Shown: positions 1-7,912 of the stretch, piece by piece
Layout of the letters: the number at the start of each line of letters is the position of its first letter
Numbering within the stretch: the stretch's first letter is position 1
Origin: Mycobacterium sp.
Lineage (GTDB): Bacteria > Actinomycetota > Actinomycetes > Mycobacteriales > Mycobacteriaceae
Assembly (NCBI GenBank): GCA_018882965.1
Contig: VEQY01000028.1
Coordinates: 1-37,664 of the forward strand
DNA: 37,664 nucleotides
Reading direction: 5' to 3'
The notes under the pieces: model-generated
The model's database searches: none
Told to the model about the DNA's origin: nothing
What the model saw: only the letters and a program-made list of their open reading frames with translations
Made by a program: the position numbers and the translations under genes

Positions 1-1541
1 CGCACCGACTTGGTGACCTGCGCGAAGCTGAACTGCCAGCGTTCGATCACGCGGAAGCCGAACCGGCTCGGCACCTGGTAGGCCATCGCGCCGGCGAGAC
101 GCGGGCCCGCCGGTAGGGCTGGGCCCCGCTGGCGGTCGGGCAGCGCGGGATCCCGCTCGGTGATCGTCCACAGCGCCGGGCAGTCGGGCATCCGGTCGGC
201 CCAGGCCCACACCGCGACGTGGGCGTCCCAGAGCATGTTGCGTTCCCGGGCCGATCGGCCGCGTCCGTAGTCGTGCAACTTCTCAAAGGCCGCAGGCCGG
301 GCTGCGAGCATCGGCCGGATCGGGCCGGGCTTCCAGGTCGTCGAGTTGTCCATCACCAGGCAGTCGCCGGCTGCGGCGTGACGGTCGATGACATCGGCGA
401 CCCGGCTGTAGTCCATCCGCTCCTTGGCGTAGGGACCGCGCTGGCTCAGATAATTCGGTACGGCAGCCACCGCGCAGAGCACCAGGATGACCGCCAGGGT
501 GCGCGACCGCGCCACCGACGTGAGACACAGACCCAGTAGCAGGGCGATCGCGGGTGCGGTGAAGGTCAGATAGCGTGGATAGTAAAGAGGCTGGCGCACA
601 GAGGAATACACCAGCAGCGCGGCAGTGGGCAGCACGATCCAGGCGACTGTCGTCGCGACGAGCCGCCAGGGCTGCTCGCCCGCTGCGTCGCCATGGCGGG
701 CGAGGCGGATCAGGCCGGCGACGATGAGTGCGGCGGCCAACAACGCGAAGGGCAGGGCACGGTCGAAGTACTGGTCGCGCGCGATCTGGGTGACCGTGTG
801 GGTGCCGGGCGGGGAGATCCAGTGAACCTGGAACAGCTGCCCCTGGGCGAACAGCAGGAAGGGCGACACCGCGGCGCCGGCGCCCGCGCACGCCAGCGAC
901 CATGCGCGCAGCAGCCCCGTGGTTCGTCCGAAGGCCACCACCACCACCGCGTGGACGAGCACCATCAAGATGAGAAACACGTTCAACACACTCGCCACCG
1001 CGAGCAGCATCCCGTAGAGGACCCACCACCGGGTCTGAGCGCGCCGTGCTGCCAGCACGCACAGCACGGTCAGCCACACCGCGGCCGCCATGGTCAAGGC
1101 ATACGACCGTGCCTCGGTGCCCGCCCAGGTGACGCGCGGCAGCACCGCGAAGACCAGGCCGGCGGTCACCGCGACCGTCCGGGTGGAGATCTGTCTGCCG
1201 AGCACCACGACCCCGGCGGCTGCGAGGCCCACCGCCACGCAGCTGGACAGCCGGGTGGCGAACTCGGTGGCCGGGAAGACCGCGAACCAGCCGTGCATCA
1301 CCAGGTAGTAGAGCCCGTGCACGGCGTCGATATTGGCCAGCATCCGCCACAGCTCGGGCAGTGGGCGGGTCCCCGCTGAAATCGTCGCCGCCTCGTCGAA
1401 CCACAGCGACGGGTGGGCCGCGCCTGCCGCGCTCACCAGCACCGCCAGCAGGGCGACCGCGAGGGCGTCCCACTGCCGCGCCACCGGTGCGGCGGGCTCG
1501 ACCGCAGGCGCAGCGGTCTGCTCAAGGAGGGAAAGGCTCAC
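1..1541 (-). CDS. GT-C family membrane mannosyltransferase, probable Rv1635c-like (3' end off window)
   Basis: This is a polytopic membrane glycosyltransferase of the GT-C fold (ArnT/PMT-like). Such enzymes use polyprenyl-phosphate sugars on the outer face of the membrane. The frame is open from a GTG at 1541 to the window edge, giving about 513 residues with the C-terminus missing. After a short cytoplasmic tail, TM1 (about residues 26-42) leads into the loop motif WFDEAAT, with the Asp-Glu pair at 49-50 typical of the GT-C catalytic loop. Many hydrophobic segments follow, then a soluble C-terminal part. It is divergent from the universal stress gene, as Rv1635c is from Rv1636 in M. tuberculosis. 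Rv1635c is reported to add the first mannose cap to lipoarabinomannan. The fold is clear; the substrate is inferred from synteny. A shorter open frame on the same strand (283-1473) is a shadow. Confidence 0.8.
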   Translation of the reverse strand, partial: MSLSLLEQTAAPAVEPAAPVARQWDALAVALLAVLVSAAGAAHPSLWFDEAATISAGTRPLPELWRMLANIDAVHGLYYLVMHGWFAVFPATEFATRLSSCVAVGLAAAGVVVLGRQISTRTVAVTAGLVFAVLPRVTWAGTEARSYALTMAAAVWLTVLCVLAARRAQTRWWVLYGMLLAVASVLNVFLILMVLVHAVVVVAFGRTTGLLRAWSLACAGAGAAVSPFLLFAQGQLFQVHWISPPGTHTVTQIARDQYFDRALPFALLAAALIVAGLIRLARHGDAAGEQPWRLVATTVAWIVLPTAALLVYSSVRQPLYYPRYLTFTAPAIALLLGLCLTSVARSRTLAVILVLCAVAAVPNYLSQRGPYAKERMDYSRVADVIDRHAAAGDCLVMDNSTTWKPGPIRPMLAARPAAFEKLHDYGRGRSARERNMLWDAHVAVWAWADRMPDCPALWTITERDPALPDRQRGPALPAGPRLAGAMAYQVPSRFGFRVIERWQFSFAQVTKSV

Positions 1542-1674
1542 CCGATTCGCCTCGGTCGTAGGGTCGGTCGGGCAGAACCGTAGCGCGTAGGCCCTAGGTG
1601 ACCTGAATCGCACCCTGGCGTGGTGCCGACGCGTTAGGGTTCAAGGCGCTGCGACGAAGACTGGAGGGTTATTG

Positions 1675-2121
1675 ATGAGCGGTTACAAAACCGTGGTCGT
1701 CGGAACGGACGGTTCGGCCTCCTCGCTGCGGGCCGTCGACCGGGCGGCCCAGCTTGCCTCGGATCCCGACGCCAAGCTGATCGTGGTGACCGCTTTCATC
1801 CACGGCCCGGACGACACCCGGGCGCAGGACGTCCTCAAGGACGAGAGCTACAAGGCGACCGGCAGTGGTCCGGCCTATCAGATCCTCCAGGACGCCCGGG
1901 ATCGGGCCGTGGCTGCCGGAGCGGCCAACGTCGAGGAGCGTGCCATCGAGGGCGCCCCGGTGGACGTCCTGGTGGACCTGGTGGCCGCGGTCAAGGCTGA
2001 CCTTCTGGTCGTGGGCAACCTGGGCCTGAGCTCGATCGCGGGCCGGCTCCTCGGGTCGGTCCCGGCCAACGTGGCGCGGCGGACCACTTCCGACGTGCTG
2101 ATTGTGCACACCACCGGCTAG
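1675..2121 (+). CDS. Universal stress protein, Rv1636-like
   Basis: Small cytoplasmic UspA-domain protein of 148 residues, close to the usual 146 of the M. tuberculosis protein Rv1636. It starts MSGYKTVVVGTDGS and carries the nucleotide-binding motif G-x2-G-x9-G-S at residues 114-128 near the C-terminus. Rv1636 and its M. smegmatis relative are reported to bind cAMP in preference to ATP. I chose the ATG at 1675 over the TTG just before it because GGAGGG at 1663-1668 sits six bases upstream of the ATG and the resulting N-terminus matches the family. A possible -10 element TAGGGT lies at 1635-1640. The stop is 8 nt before the CorA gene, so the two may be cotranscribed. Function beyond nucleotide binding is not evident from sequence. 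Confidence 0.9.
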   Translation: MSGYKTVVVGTDGSASSLRAVDRAAQLASDPDAKLIVVTAFIHGPDDTRAQDVLKDESYKATGSGPAYQILQDARDRAVAAGAANVEERAIEGAPVDVLVDLVAAVKADLLVVGNLGLSSIAGRLLGSVPANVARRTTSDVLIVHTTG

Positions 2122-2129
2122 GACTGGCC

Positions 2130-3155
2130 GTGACCGCTGCCGGCGGCGACGGGGTCCGGACCCGGTTGTGGATCGACGGCGCGCTCAAGACGGAGAACTT
2201 CCCCTTCGCCGACGTCTCCGAGCATCTGCGCGAGTCCGGCGCTCTGGTCTGGGTGGATCTGGGCAATCCCGACCGTGGCCGCCTCGACACCCTCGCCGAC
2301 GAACTCGGTCTCGACCGGCACGCCGTGGAGGACGTCGTCGAGCACGCCGAGCGCACCAAGGCGACCCGGTATGCCACCCACACCTTCCTGACGGTGTATG
2401 CCACCGCGCTGGGACCGCAGGTGCCGGGTGCCATCGAGTCGCGGCTGTTCACCGCGCGGGTGTCGGTCTTCGTGCTGGCCAACTGCGTGGTCACCGTGCG
2501 ACACGAAACCAACCCCGCCAAGCCGGTCCTGGACATCGACGAGGTCGTGCGCCGCTGGGACGACAACTCCGATCTCATGCGCCTGGGAACCCCGGCGCTG
2601 GTCCACGGCCTGCTCGATGTGATCGTCGACGGTCAGTTCGACACCATCCAGCAACTCGACGACGCCATCGAGTCACTCGAGGACGGCCTGTTCGACGACA
2701 GGTCGCAGACCCGACAGTTGCAGCGCGACACCTACCGGCTGCGCAAGGAACTGGTCGAACTGCGCCGGGTCGTGCTGCCGATGCGCGAGGTGGTCAACAC
2801 CCTCATGCGCCGTCGCGCGGACCACAACGACTCCACCGAACTCGACGGCTGGTACACCGATCTCTACGACCACGTGATCCGGGCCGCGGAGTGGACGGAG
2901 TCCCTGCGGGACATGGTCACCACGGTGTTCGAGACGAATCTCTCGCTGCAGGACGCCCGGCTGAACACCATCATGAAGAAGCTCACCGGCTGGGCGGCCA
3001 TCATCGCGGTGCCCACCCTGATCACCGGCTGGTACGGACAGAACATCCCCTACCCGGGTTTCGGTGAATCGTCCGGGGTGATCGCCAGCGCGGTACTCAA
3101 CGCGGTGCTCGCGGTCGCGCTGTATGTCGCCTTCAAGCGCCGCAACTGGATCTGA
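2130..3155 (+). CDS. corA: CorA-family magnesium/divalent cation channel with GQN signature
   Basis: CorA family Mg2+ (Co2+) channel, 341 residues, expected to form a homopentamer. The long acidic, charged N-terminal cytoplasmic domain (to about residue 285) includes a helical stretch rich in Leu, Glu and Arg. Two C-terminal transmembrane helices end in the basic tail KRRNWI. The loop between them carries YGQN (G303-Q304-N305) in place of the usual YGMN. The Asn is kept, and GQN variants occur in actinobacterial members. GTG start at 2130, 8 nt after the stress-protein stop. It is convergent with the secreted Ig-repeat protein; 27 bp separate the two stops. Family call is firm; ion preference cannot be read from sequence. 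Confidence 0.9.
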   Translation: MTAAGGDGVRTRLWIDGALKTENFPFADVSEHLRESGALVWVDLGNPDRGRLDTLADELGLDRHAVEDVVEHAERTKATRYATHTFLTVYATALGPQVPGAIESRLFTARVSVFVLANCVVTVRHETNPAKPVLDIDEVVRRWDDNSDLMRLGTPALVHGLLDVIVDGQFDTIQQLDDAIESLEDGLFDDRSQTRQLQRDTYRLRKELVELRRVVLPMREVVNTLMRRRADHNDSTELDGWYTDLYDHVIRAAEWTESLRDMVTTVFETNLSLQDARLNTIMKKLTGWAAIIAVPTLITGWYGQNIPYPGFGESSGVIASAVLNAVLAVALYVAFKRRNWI

Positions 3156-3180
3156 GTTTCAGGGCTGTTGTGATTTCGCG

Positions 3181-3196
3181 GCTCAAGCGCTTGAGC
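3181..3196. repeat. 16-bp perfect palindrome at the corA/secreted-protein 3' junction
   Basis: GCTCAAGCGCTTGAGC is a perfect palindrome that includes the stop codon of the leftward secreted-protein gene. As RNA it could form a 6-bp stem with a GCGC loop between convergent genes. No T-tract follows on either strand, so a terminator role is weak. Confidence 0.4.
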
Positions 3197-5366
3197 TGAT
3201 CATCCAGCCGGTGCTGGGGTCCGCGGCGATGCTGAGCACGTCGACAGCCTCGAACGCACCGACCGGGATGGTGCTGAGCTCGCGTTGCGCGGTCAGGTAG
3301 CCGGTTCCGGTCCAGCCGTTGCTCATCGCCAACAGCCGCATCCCGTCCTGGCCGGCATTGAACGAGTCGTAGACCACCGCGCCGTGTTGCTGCAGGGCGC
3401 GCAGCACCACCTGGGTGGCCGGGTCGAAGTCGGACACGTCGAAGTCGGCGCGCAGCCGGAACACCGTGCCCATCGGAACCCCGTCGGGGTTGGTGCCGGT
3501 GCCGTCGCCGGCCAGTGCGGGCCAGGTGAAGCCGGTGCCGCGGTCCTTGGCGATGGTGACGCCGAGCATGTGGTCGATCGAACCGCGCTCGAGCTCGTCG
3601 GGACGCAGGATCAGCGGAAGGTAGGGCAGCCGAGCGGCGTTGGCCGCGCCGATCGCGGGGTAGAGCGGAGAGCTCATGTCGAAGCGCACGCCTGCCTCGG
3701 CGATCCAGGCCGAGCCGTAGAGGTTCGCGTACACGGCGTTACCCAGCGCGTCAGCGAGGCTGTTGGCCGGCATCTCGACGCCGTTGGCGACGTTGTAGAG
3801 CTCCTGGGAGATGCAGGTGCCTTCTTGGAACACCAGCAGGTGCCGGTCCCAGGCCGGGATGCCCGGCATACCTTCGACCAGCGGGTAGTCGGGGATGGCG
3901 TAGGGCGCGCTGTCGATACTGGGCCCGCTGGTGCTGTAGCCGCGGTTGAAGATCACCGTCTCGGTGGGCCGATCGGGGCCGACGACGTTGACCGGCATGC
4001 CCGCGGTGACGCCCATCCAGGGTTCGCCGCCCCACGCCGCCAGCAGCGTTCCGCCGAGCAAATCCGTCCAGGTGTCGGACTTGGCCAGCACCGGAAGTGT
4101 GCTCACATCGGCGTGGAACACCGTGTCGGCCGGCATCAGGGTGCAACCGCAGAACGTGGAGAGCTCACTGACCGCACCGATCGGTACGGTGACCGGGAGC
4201 GCCACCGTACCGCCGCGCCCGTCGTCGATGGTGACGGTGAACGTGTCGGAGCGCTCAGCGGCGGTGGCGCCCGCCGCGGCGGCGGCCTGACGGGCGGCGT
4301 CGGTGGGCGTGTAGGTGAAGTCACCGGCTGGCGCGACCACGACCGCTCCCTTGCCGGTGGTCGCCGATCCGGCGTAGGTCAGCGGATCACCGTCGGGGTC
4401 GCTGCCGAGCACCGCGCCGGTGACCACTCCGGTCGCCGCGTCGGTCCCGGTGATGCGCGCGGTCCCGGTCGGTACTCGGTTGGGCGGTGTGAAGGGGGCG
4501 ACGGTGACCGTGACGGTGGCTGTGCTGCTGTCACCGCGTTCGCCGAACAGCCCGAAGCTCAGCAGATGGACCAGCCCGGCCAGGCCGTGAATGGCAAACC
4601 CGCTCGGTGCGTCGCTGACGGTGACCCGGAAGGTGTCGGTCATGGCGGCTGCACCCATCGCGGGAGCCATCGAGGGGTTCGGGGTGTAGGTGTAGGTCCC
4701 ATCGGCATTTATGACGGCGCTACCGCGGGTCGGGTTGGCGGTGACCGCGTAGCTCAGATAGGGGCTGTCCGGGTCGACGGCGTTGAGCTGGCCGCTGATG
4801 ACCCCGTCGGCCGCCTGCGAGCTCTGGGCCGGGGTGAGCCGGGGCGTCTGATTGTTGAACAGGGCGGCCACACCGGAGAAGAAGGCGGTGACCGGATCGG
4901 TCGCCGGCGCCGCGGACGCACGCGCCACCGGGCTGGAGGTCTGGGACGCGGCGGGTGCCGGCAGGGTCGCCGGCCGGGGCGCGGCGTCGGTGCGTGCCCG
5001 CACCCGGGTGCCCCGCGACGGTGCCGCCTCGCTGCGGGCCGGGGCCGGGCTCTGCTCGTGCGGCGACGCGTCACGGTTTGCTGCCGGCCCCGGGGCGGGG
5101 CTGGCCTGGTCGGCGTGGCCGAGCACTGCGACGTCGCGGCGCGGGTTTGATCTGGGGGAGCCGACCCGGCGCGACGCCGAGCCGGCCGACGGTGTGGTTC
5201 CGGGAGCCGAAGCGGGTGCCGATGCTGACGTCGCCCCGGGCGCCTCCGGCGCCGTCGCATCGGCGGAAGCCACGCTCATCCCGCAGGTGGCAGTGATGGC
5301 CGAACTGACGCCCAGGGCGATCGCCAACGCGCCAATGCGGCCGACATAGTGTCCGGCAGCCACCAC
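3183..5366 (-). CDS. Secreted Ig/VCBS-type repeat protein with conserved C-terminal domain of unknown function
   Basis: Predicted exported protein of 727 residues. Residues 1-36 look like a signal peptide (hydrophobic core GALAIALGVSSAITA, then SVASADA). Residues 37-155 are an Ala/Pro/Ser/Arg-rich disordered linker. Two cadherin/VCBS-like beta domains follow: about 157-255 (with DGTYTYTPN) and about 295-398 (with DPDGDPLTY and DFTYTPT, the usual Asp-rich calcium-site pattern). Residues 400-727 form a globular domain with CGC near its start and segments such as WDRHLLVFQ, ERGSIDHMLG and QHGAVVYDS. I associate these segments with a family of secreted actinobacterial proteins of no known function. 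GTG start at 5366 with AAAGGGGG a few bases upstream; the next GTG is an equally possible start. It may be a surface or adhesive protein, but the function is not known. Confidence 0.75.
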   Translation of the reverse strand: MVAAGHYVGRIGALAIALGVSSAITATCGMSVASADATAPEAPGATSASAPASAPGTTPSAGSASRRVGSPRSNPRRDVAVLGHADQASPAPGPAANRDASPHEQSPAPARSEAAPSRGTRVRARTDAAPRPATLPAPAASQTSSPVARASAAPATDPVTAFFSGVAALFNNQTPRLTPAQSSQAADGVISGQLNAVDPDSPYLSYAVTANPTRGSAVINADGTYTYTPNPSMAPAMGAAAMTDTFRVTVSDAPSGFAIHGLAGLVHLLSFGLFGERGDSSTATVTVTVAPFTPPNRVPTGTARITGTDAATGVVTGAVLGSDPDGDPLTYAGSATTGKGAVVVAPAGDFTYTPTDAARQAAAAAGATAAERSDTFTVTIDDGRGGTVALPVTVPIGAVSELSTFCGCTLMPADTVFHADVSTLPVLAKSDTWTDLLGGTLLAAWGGEPWMGVTAGMPVNVVGPDRPTETVIFNRGYSTSGPSIDSAPYAIPDYPLVEGMPGIPAWDRHLLVFQEGTCISQELYNVANGVEMPANSLADALGNAVYANLYGSAWIAEAGVRFDMSSPLYPAIGAANAARLPYLPLILRPDELERGSIDHMLGVTIAKDRGTGFTWPALAGDGTGTNPDGVPMGTVFRLRADFDVSDFDPATQVVLRALQQHGAVVYDSFNAGQDGMRLLAMSNGWTGTGYLTAQRELSTIPVGAFEAVDVLSIAADPSTGWMISSSA

Positions 5367-5378
5367 AAAACCCCCTTT

Positions 5379-5407
5379 GCTCAGCTAACTGTAACGTAAT
5401 GCTCAGC
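5379..5407. promoter_or_regulatory. Divergent promoter region with 7-bp direct repeats
   Basis: The 111-bp gap between the secreted Ig-repeat gene (-) and the DUF2237 gene (+) holds an AT-rich patch unusual for this genome. Direct repeats GCTCAGC at 5379-5385 and 5401-5407 are spaced 22 bp apart. Between them lie TANNNT-type hexamers on both strands: TAACGT on plus, TACGTT and TACAGT on minus. This fits a compact bidirectional promoter with a possible regulator site. The assignment is inference from pattern only. Confidence 0.35.
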
Positions 5408-5477
5408 GAAATCACAGCCGCTCTATCGGGTCGCTCGGTCCCGCGCCGGGCAGGCCGGGCAAGCGTCCGCGATACTG

Positions 5478-5870
5478 GTGCTCGTGCCCGACCGCAACGT
5501 GCTGGGCGGCCCCCTGCAGCCGTGCGGTACCGACCCGCTGACCGGTTTCTTTCGCGACGGCTGTTGCTCGACCGGACCGGAGGACATCGGCCTGCACACG
5601 ATCTGCGCCGTCGTCACCGCAGAGTTCCTCGAGCACCAGCGCGCGATCGGCAACGACCTGTCCACGCCGATGCCGGCCTACCGGTTTCCCGGTCTCGTTC
5701 CCGGCGACCGGTGGTGTGTGACGGCGGTCAACTGGTTGCGCGCCCACCGTGACGGGCGGGCGGCGCCTGTCGTGCTCGCCTCAACCCACGAGCGCACCCT
5801 CGATGTGGTCCCGCTCGAGACACTCCAGGAGCACGCCGTCGACGTGCCCGATGATCTGACGGATCTCTAG
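5478..5870 (+). CDS. DUF2237 family protein
   Basis: Small soluble protein of 130 residues of the DUF2237 family, recognised from the opening RNVLGGPLQPCGTDPLTGFFRDGCC, followed by GPEDIGLHTICAVVT and GNDLSTP. The conserved cysteines (PCGTDP, DGCC, HTICAV) are characteristic; the family has no established biochemical role. Two in-frame GTG starts, at 5478 and 5484, are both plausible and no strong ribosome-binding site decides between them. It stands alone on the plus strand between leftward genes, with its stop 20 bp before the stop of the next gene. Confidence 0.8.
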   Translation: MLVPDRNVLGGPLQPCGTDPLTGFFRDGCCSTGPEDIGLHTICAVVTAEFLEHQRAIGNDLSTPMPAYRFPGLVPGDRWCVTAVNWLRAHRDGRAAPVVLASTHERTLDVVPLETLQEHAVDVPDDLTDL

Positions 5871-5889
5871 GGTCCGCTGAGCTGACCGG

Positions 5890-7104
5890 CTACGGGGCCG
5901 CGGGAGCCTCGGTGGTGTCCCGCTTGCTCGCCGCCCGGCCCCGGGTGTCCCGGTCCGGCCGGCTCGACCGCGTGCCTGCCGCCGAGCCCCGCTCGCCCGC
6001 CGACGCGGCCGACGCGGCGCCGGAGGCCGGATCAGTCGTCGACTCGAGGGCACCCGGTTCAGCTGTCCGCGCGGCGGCTGCGCTCGGTGCCGGCTCCGAC
6101 GCGCCTGCCGCCGGGGGCGTCGTCAGCGCATCCTGCACCCTCCACAGCGCGCCCTGGATCGCCGTGCGAAGGCTGGGGGCGAAGTTGGCCTCGATGTCCG
6201 CCGGTGTCTGGATCGGCCCGGTCTGTACGCCCGCGCCGAGGTTGAGGTTGATGACCGAGCCCGGCAGGCCGCTCGGCCCGAGCAGGCCGTCCACCGCGGT
6301 GTTCCAGGCGCCCTCGAAGTCGCCGCTGGTCACATCGTTGATCACGGTCGTGCCGATGCCGACCGCCTGTTCGGCGAGCAGGCTCAGGCCCCGTACCGCG
6401 TAGCCGACGAAGGTGGTCACGATCGGCGGGATGGTGCCGACCACCGCTGCCAGCTTGGCGATCACGCTGGAGACGATGTAGCCGACGGCGTCGAACACCG
6501 CTTCGGTCGCCTGCGCGATCGGGGTGACGACGGCCTGGCCCAGCACCTGGATCGCCCCCGGAATGTCGCCGCTGAGCGCCAGCTCGGCAGCAGAGACCAG
6601 AGCCTGCGGGAAGGTCCAGATACCGGTGTCGATCGCGCCGGCTGCGATGGTCGCCTGGGTCAGCGCGACGTTGACGTAGTTCGACCAGTTGGTTTGCAGC
6701 TGTCGCTGGACCGGCTCGGCGTCATTGATCCGCTGCGGGATGATGCCGACGGCGGAGTAGTTGCCCAGCTGGTCTTCGTTGTAGAGCAGATAGTTCAGCA
6801 CAAGTCCGCCGGTCTGGCCGAAGCCGGCGTAGGGCCAGTTCGCCTCCCCGGCGCCTGGGGTGGGAGAGTCCCCGCCGTTGTAGAACACTCCGAAGATGTA
6901 GTTCTGCACAAGCTCACCGGTCCCGATCAGCTGCCCCAGCGGGCTGTTGAAGGCGGCCAGGGTGACCTCGGCTGCCGCCGATGCCGTCAGCGCCGGCAGC
7001 GCGGGCAGTCCCTGCAGCGCTACGTTGCCCGGGGCGATGACGAGGGTCGCGGCGACCGCCGCGGTGGTCCCCGCGGCCAGGTGCGAGCGAAGTGAGATCT
7101 GCAT
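5890..7104 (-). CDS. Mycobacterial exported protein of unknown function
   Basis: Protein of 404 residues. I placed the start at the ATG at 7104 because GGAAGGAAG lies directly upstream and MQISLRSHLAAGTTAAVAAT gives a normal signal peptide; the longer open frame upstream has no support. The body is rich in Ala, Val, Gly and Ile with long amphipathic or hydrophobic stretches (for example VGYIVSSVIAKLAAVVGTIPPIVTTFVGYAVRG). The last 75 residues or so are a low-complexity, highly charged Ala/Ser/Arg tail. The early region with FNSPLGQLIGTGELVQNYIFG resembles a group of envelope-associated hypothetical proteins seen widely in environmental mycobacteria. No catalytic motif is visible. It could be envelope- or outer-membrane-associated; function unknown. 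Confidence 0.7.
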   Translation of the reverse strand: MQISLRSHLAAGTTAAVAATLVIAPGNVALQGLPALPALTASAAAEVTLAAFNSPLGQLIGTGELVQNYIFGVFYNGGDSPTPGAGEANWPYAGFGQTGGLVLNYLLYNEDQLGNYSAVGIIPQRINDAEPVQRQLQTNWSNYVNVALTQATIAAGAIDTGIWTFPQALVSAAELALSGDIPGAIQVLGQAVVTPIAQATEAVFDAVGYIVSSVIAKLAAVVGTIPPIVTTFVGYAVRGLSLLAEQAVGIGTTVINDVTSGDFEGAWNTAVDGLLGPSGLPGSVINLNLGAGVQTGPIQTPADIEANFAPSLRTAIQGALWRVQDALTTPPAAGASEPAPSAAAARTAEPGALESTTDPASGAASAASAGERGSAAGTRSSRPDRDTRGRAASKRDTTEAPAAP

Positions 7105-7215
7105 GTCTTCCTTCCAGCGGATGTGCTCGGCCGGGTTGGCCCTCAGGAACCTAACCACAGCAACCCGGCTCATGCCCGCCGGGGTGGGTTCGGGCCGCGG
7201 CGCCGTCGGCGTCGA

Positions 7216-7221
7216 TAGCAT
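7216..7221 (+). promoter_or_regulatory. -10 element of a probable leaderless transcript for the CDF-like protein gene
   Basis: TAGCAT matches the mycobacterial -10 pattern TANNNT. It ends seven bases before the GTG at 7229, and no ribosome-binding site lies between. That geometry puts transcription start at or near the start codon. Confidence 0.4.
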
Positions 7222-7228
7222 CGGCCCT

Positions 7229-7906
7229 GTGGCAAACCCCGATCGCGCGTCGGCGCCGAGTGCGAGTCTCTCGCTCGGCGGTGCGGATCGCCGACGAGTG
7301 CTGTCCCGCCGGATCCGGCTCCTGGTCACTGCGACCATCTCCTACAACCTCGTCGAGGCCGCCGTCGCGCTGACCGAGGGCGCGCGGGTGTCATCCACCG
7401 CTCTTGTCGGCTTCGGTCTTGATTCCCTCGTCGAGGTTTCCTCGGCGGCGGCGGTCGCCTGGCAGTTCACCAGCCCCGACCCGGAGGCACGGGAGAAGAC
7501 CGCCCTGCGGATCATCGCGCTGTCGTTCTTCGGACTCGCCCTCTATGTGAGCGTCGAGTCGGTGCGATCACTGCTCGGGTATTCCGAACCCAGGCACTCG
7601 ACGATCGGCATCGCCCTGGCCGTCGTTAGCCTCGTGGTGATGCCCGCCCTGTCCTGGGCTCAGCGACGGGCCGGAAAGGAACTCGGCTCCCTCTCGGCGG
7701 TCGCCGACTCGAAACAGACGCTGCTGTGCGCCGGACTGTCCGCTGTTCTGCTTGCCGGCCTGCTTCTCAACAGTCTGGTCGGGTGGCGCTGGGCCGACCC
7801 CGTCGCGGCGTTGGTGATCGCCGCGTTCGCGCTTCGCGAAGGACGCCAGGCCTGGCGGGGGAGAACCTGCTGCGCAACCGGTGGCCAGGTGAGAGCGCTG
7901 AACTGA
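7229..7906 (+). CDS. CDF-like membrane protein with a non-canonical metal site
   Basis: Membrane protein of 225 residues related to the cation diffusion facilitator transmembrane domain. It lacks the cytoplasmic C-terminal domain of full CDF exporters. The usual site residues are changed. TM2 has D65-x3-E69 (GFGLDSLVEV) where most exporters have Asp/His-x3-Asp. TM5 has D160 followed by Q163 and C167 (ADSKQTLLC) where His-x3-Asp is normal. The GTG start at 7229 gives MANPDRASA and follows a -10-like TAGCAT by 7 nt. It is convergent with the canonical CDF exporter gene, 6 bp between stops. Similar short proteins are annotated as cation transporters in actinobacteria. Substrate and direction are not known; metal transport is inferred from fold and neighbours. 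Confidence 0.7.
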   Translation: MANPDRASAPSASLSLGGADRRRVLSRRIRLLVTATISYNLVEAAVALTEGARVSSTALVGFGLDSLVEVSSAAAVAWQFTSPDPEAREKTALRIIALSFFGLALYVSVESVRSLLGYSEPRHSTIGIALAVVSLVVMPALSWAQRRAGKELGSLSAVADSKQTLLCAGLSAVLLAGLLLNSLVGWRWADPVAALVIAAFALREGRQAWRGRTCCATGGQVRALN

Positions 7907-7912
7907 CCCGGG

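Noticed and set aside
283..1473. Long leftward open frame of 396 codons
   Set aside because: Its product is an Arg/Gly/Ala-rich non-protein-like string. The neighbouring frame on the same strand encodes a clear membrane glycosyltransferase that runs off the window.
3285..5150. 621-codon plus-strand frame
   Set aside because: It is the antisense of the secreted Ig-repeat gene in a GC-rich genome; composition is Gly/Arg/Ala/His-heavy with no domain.
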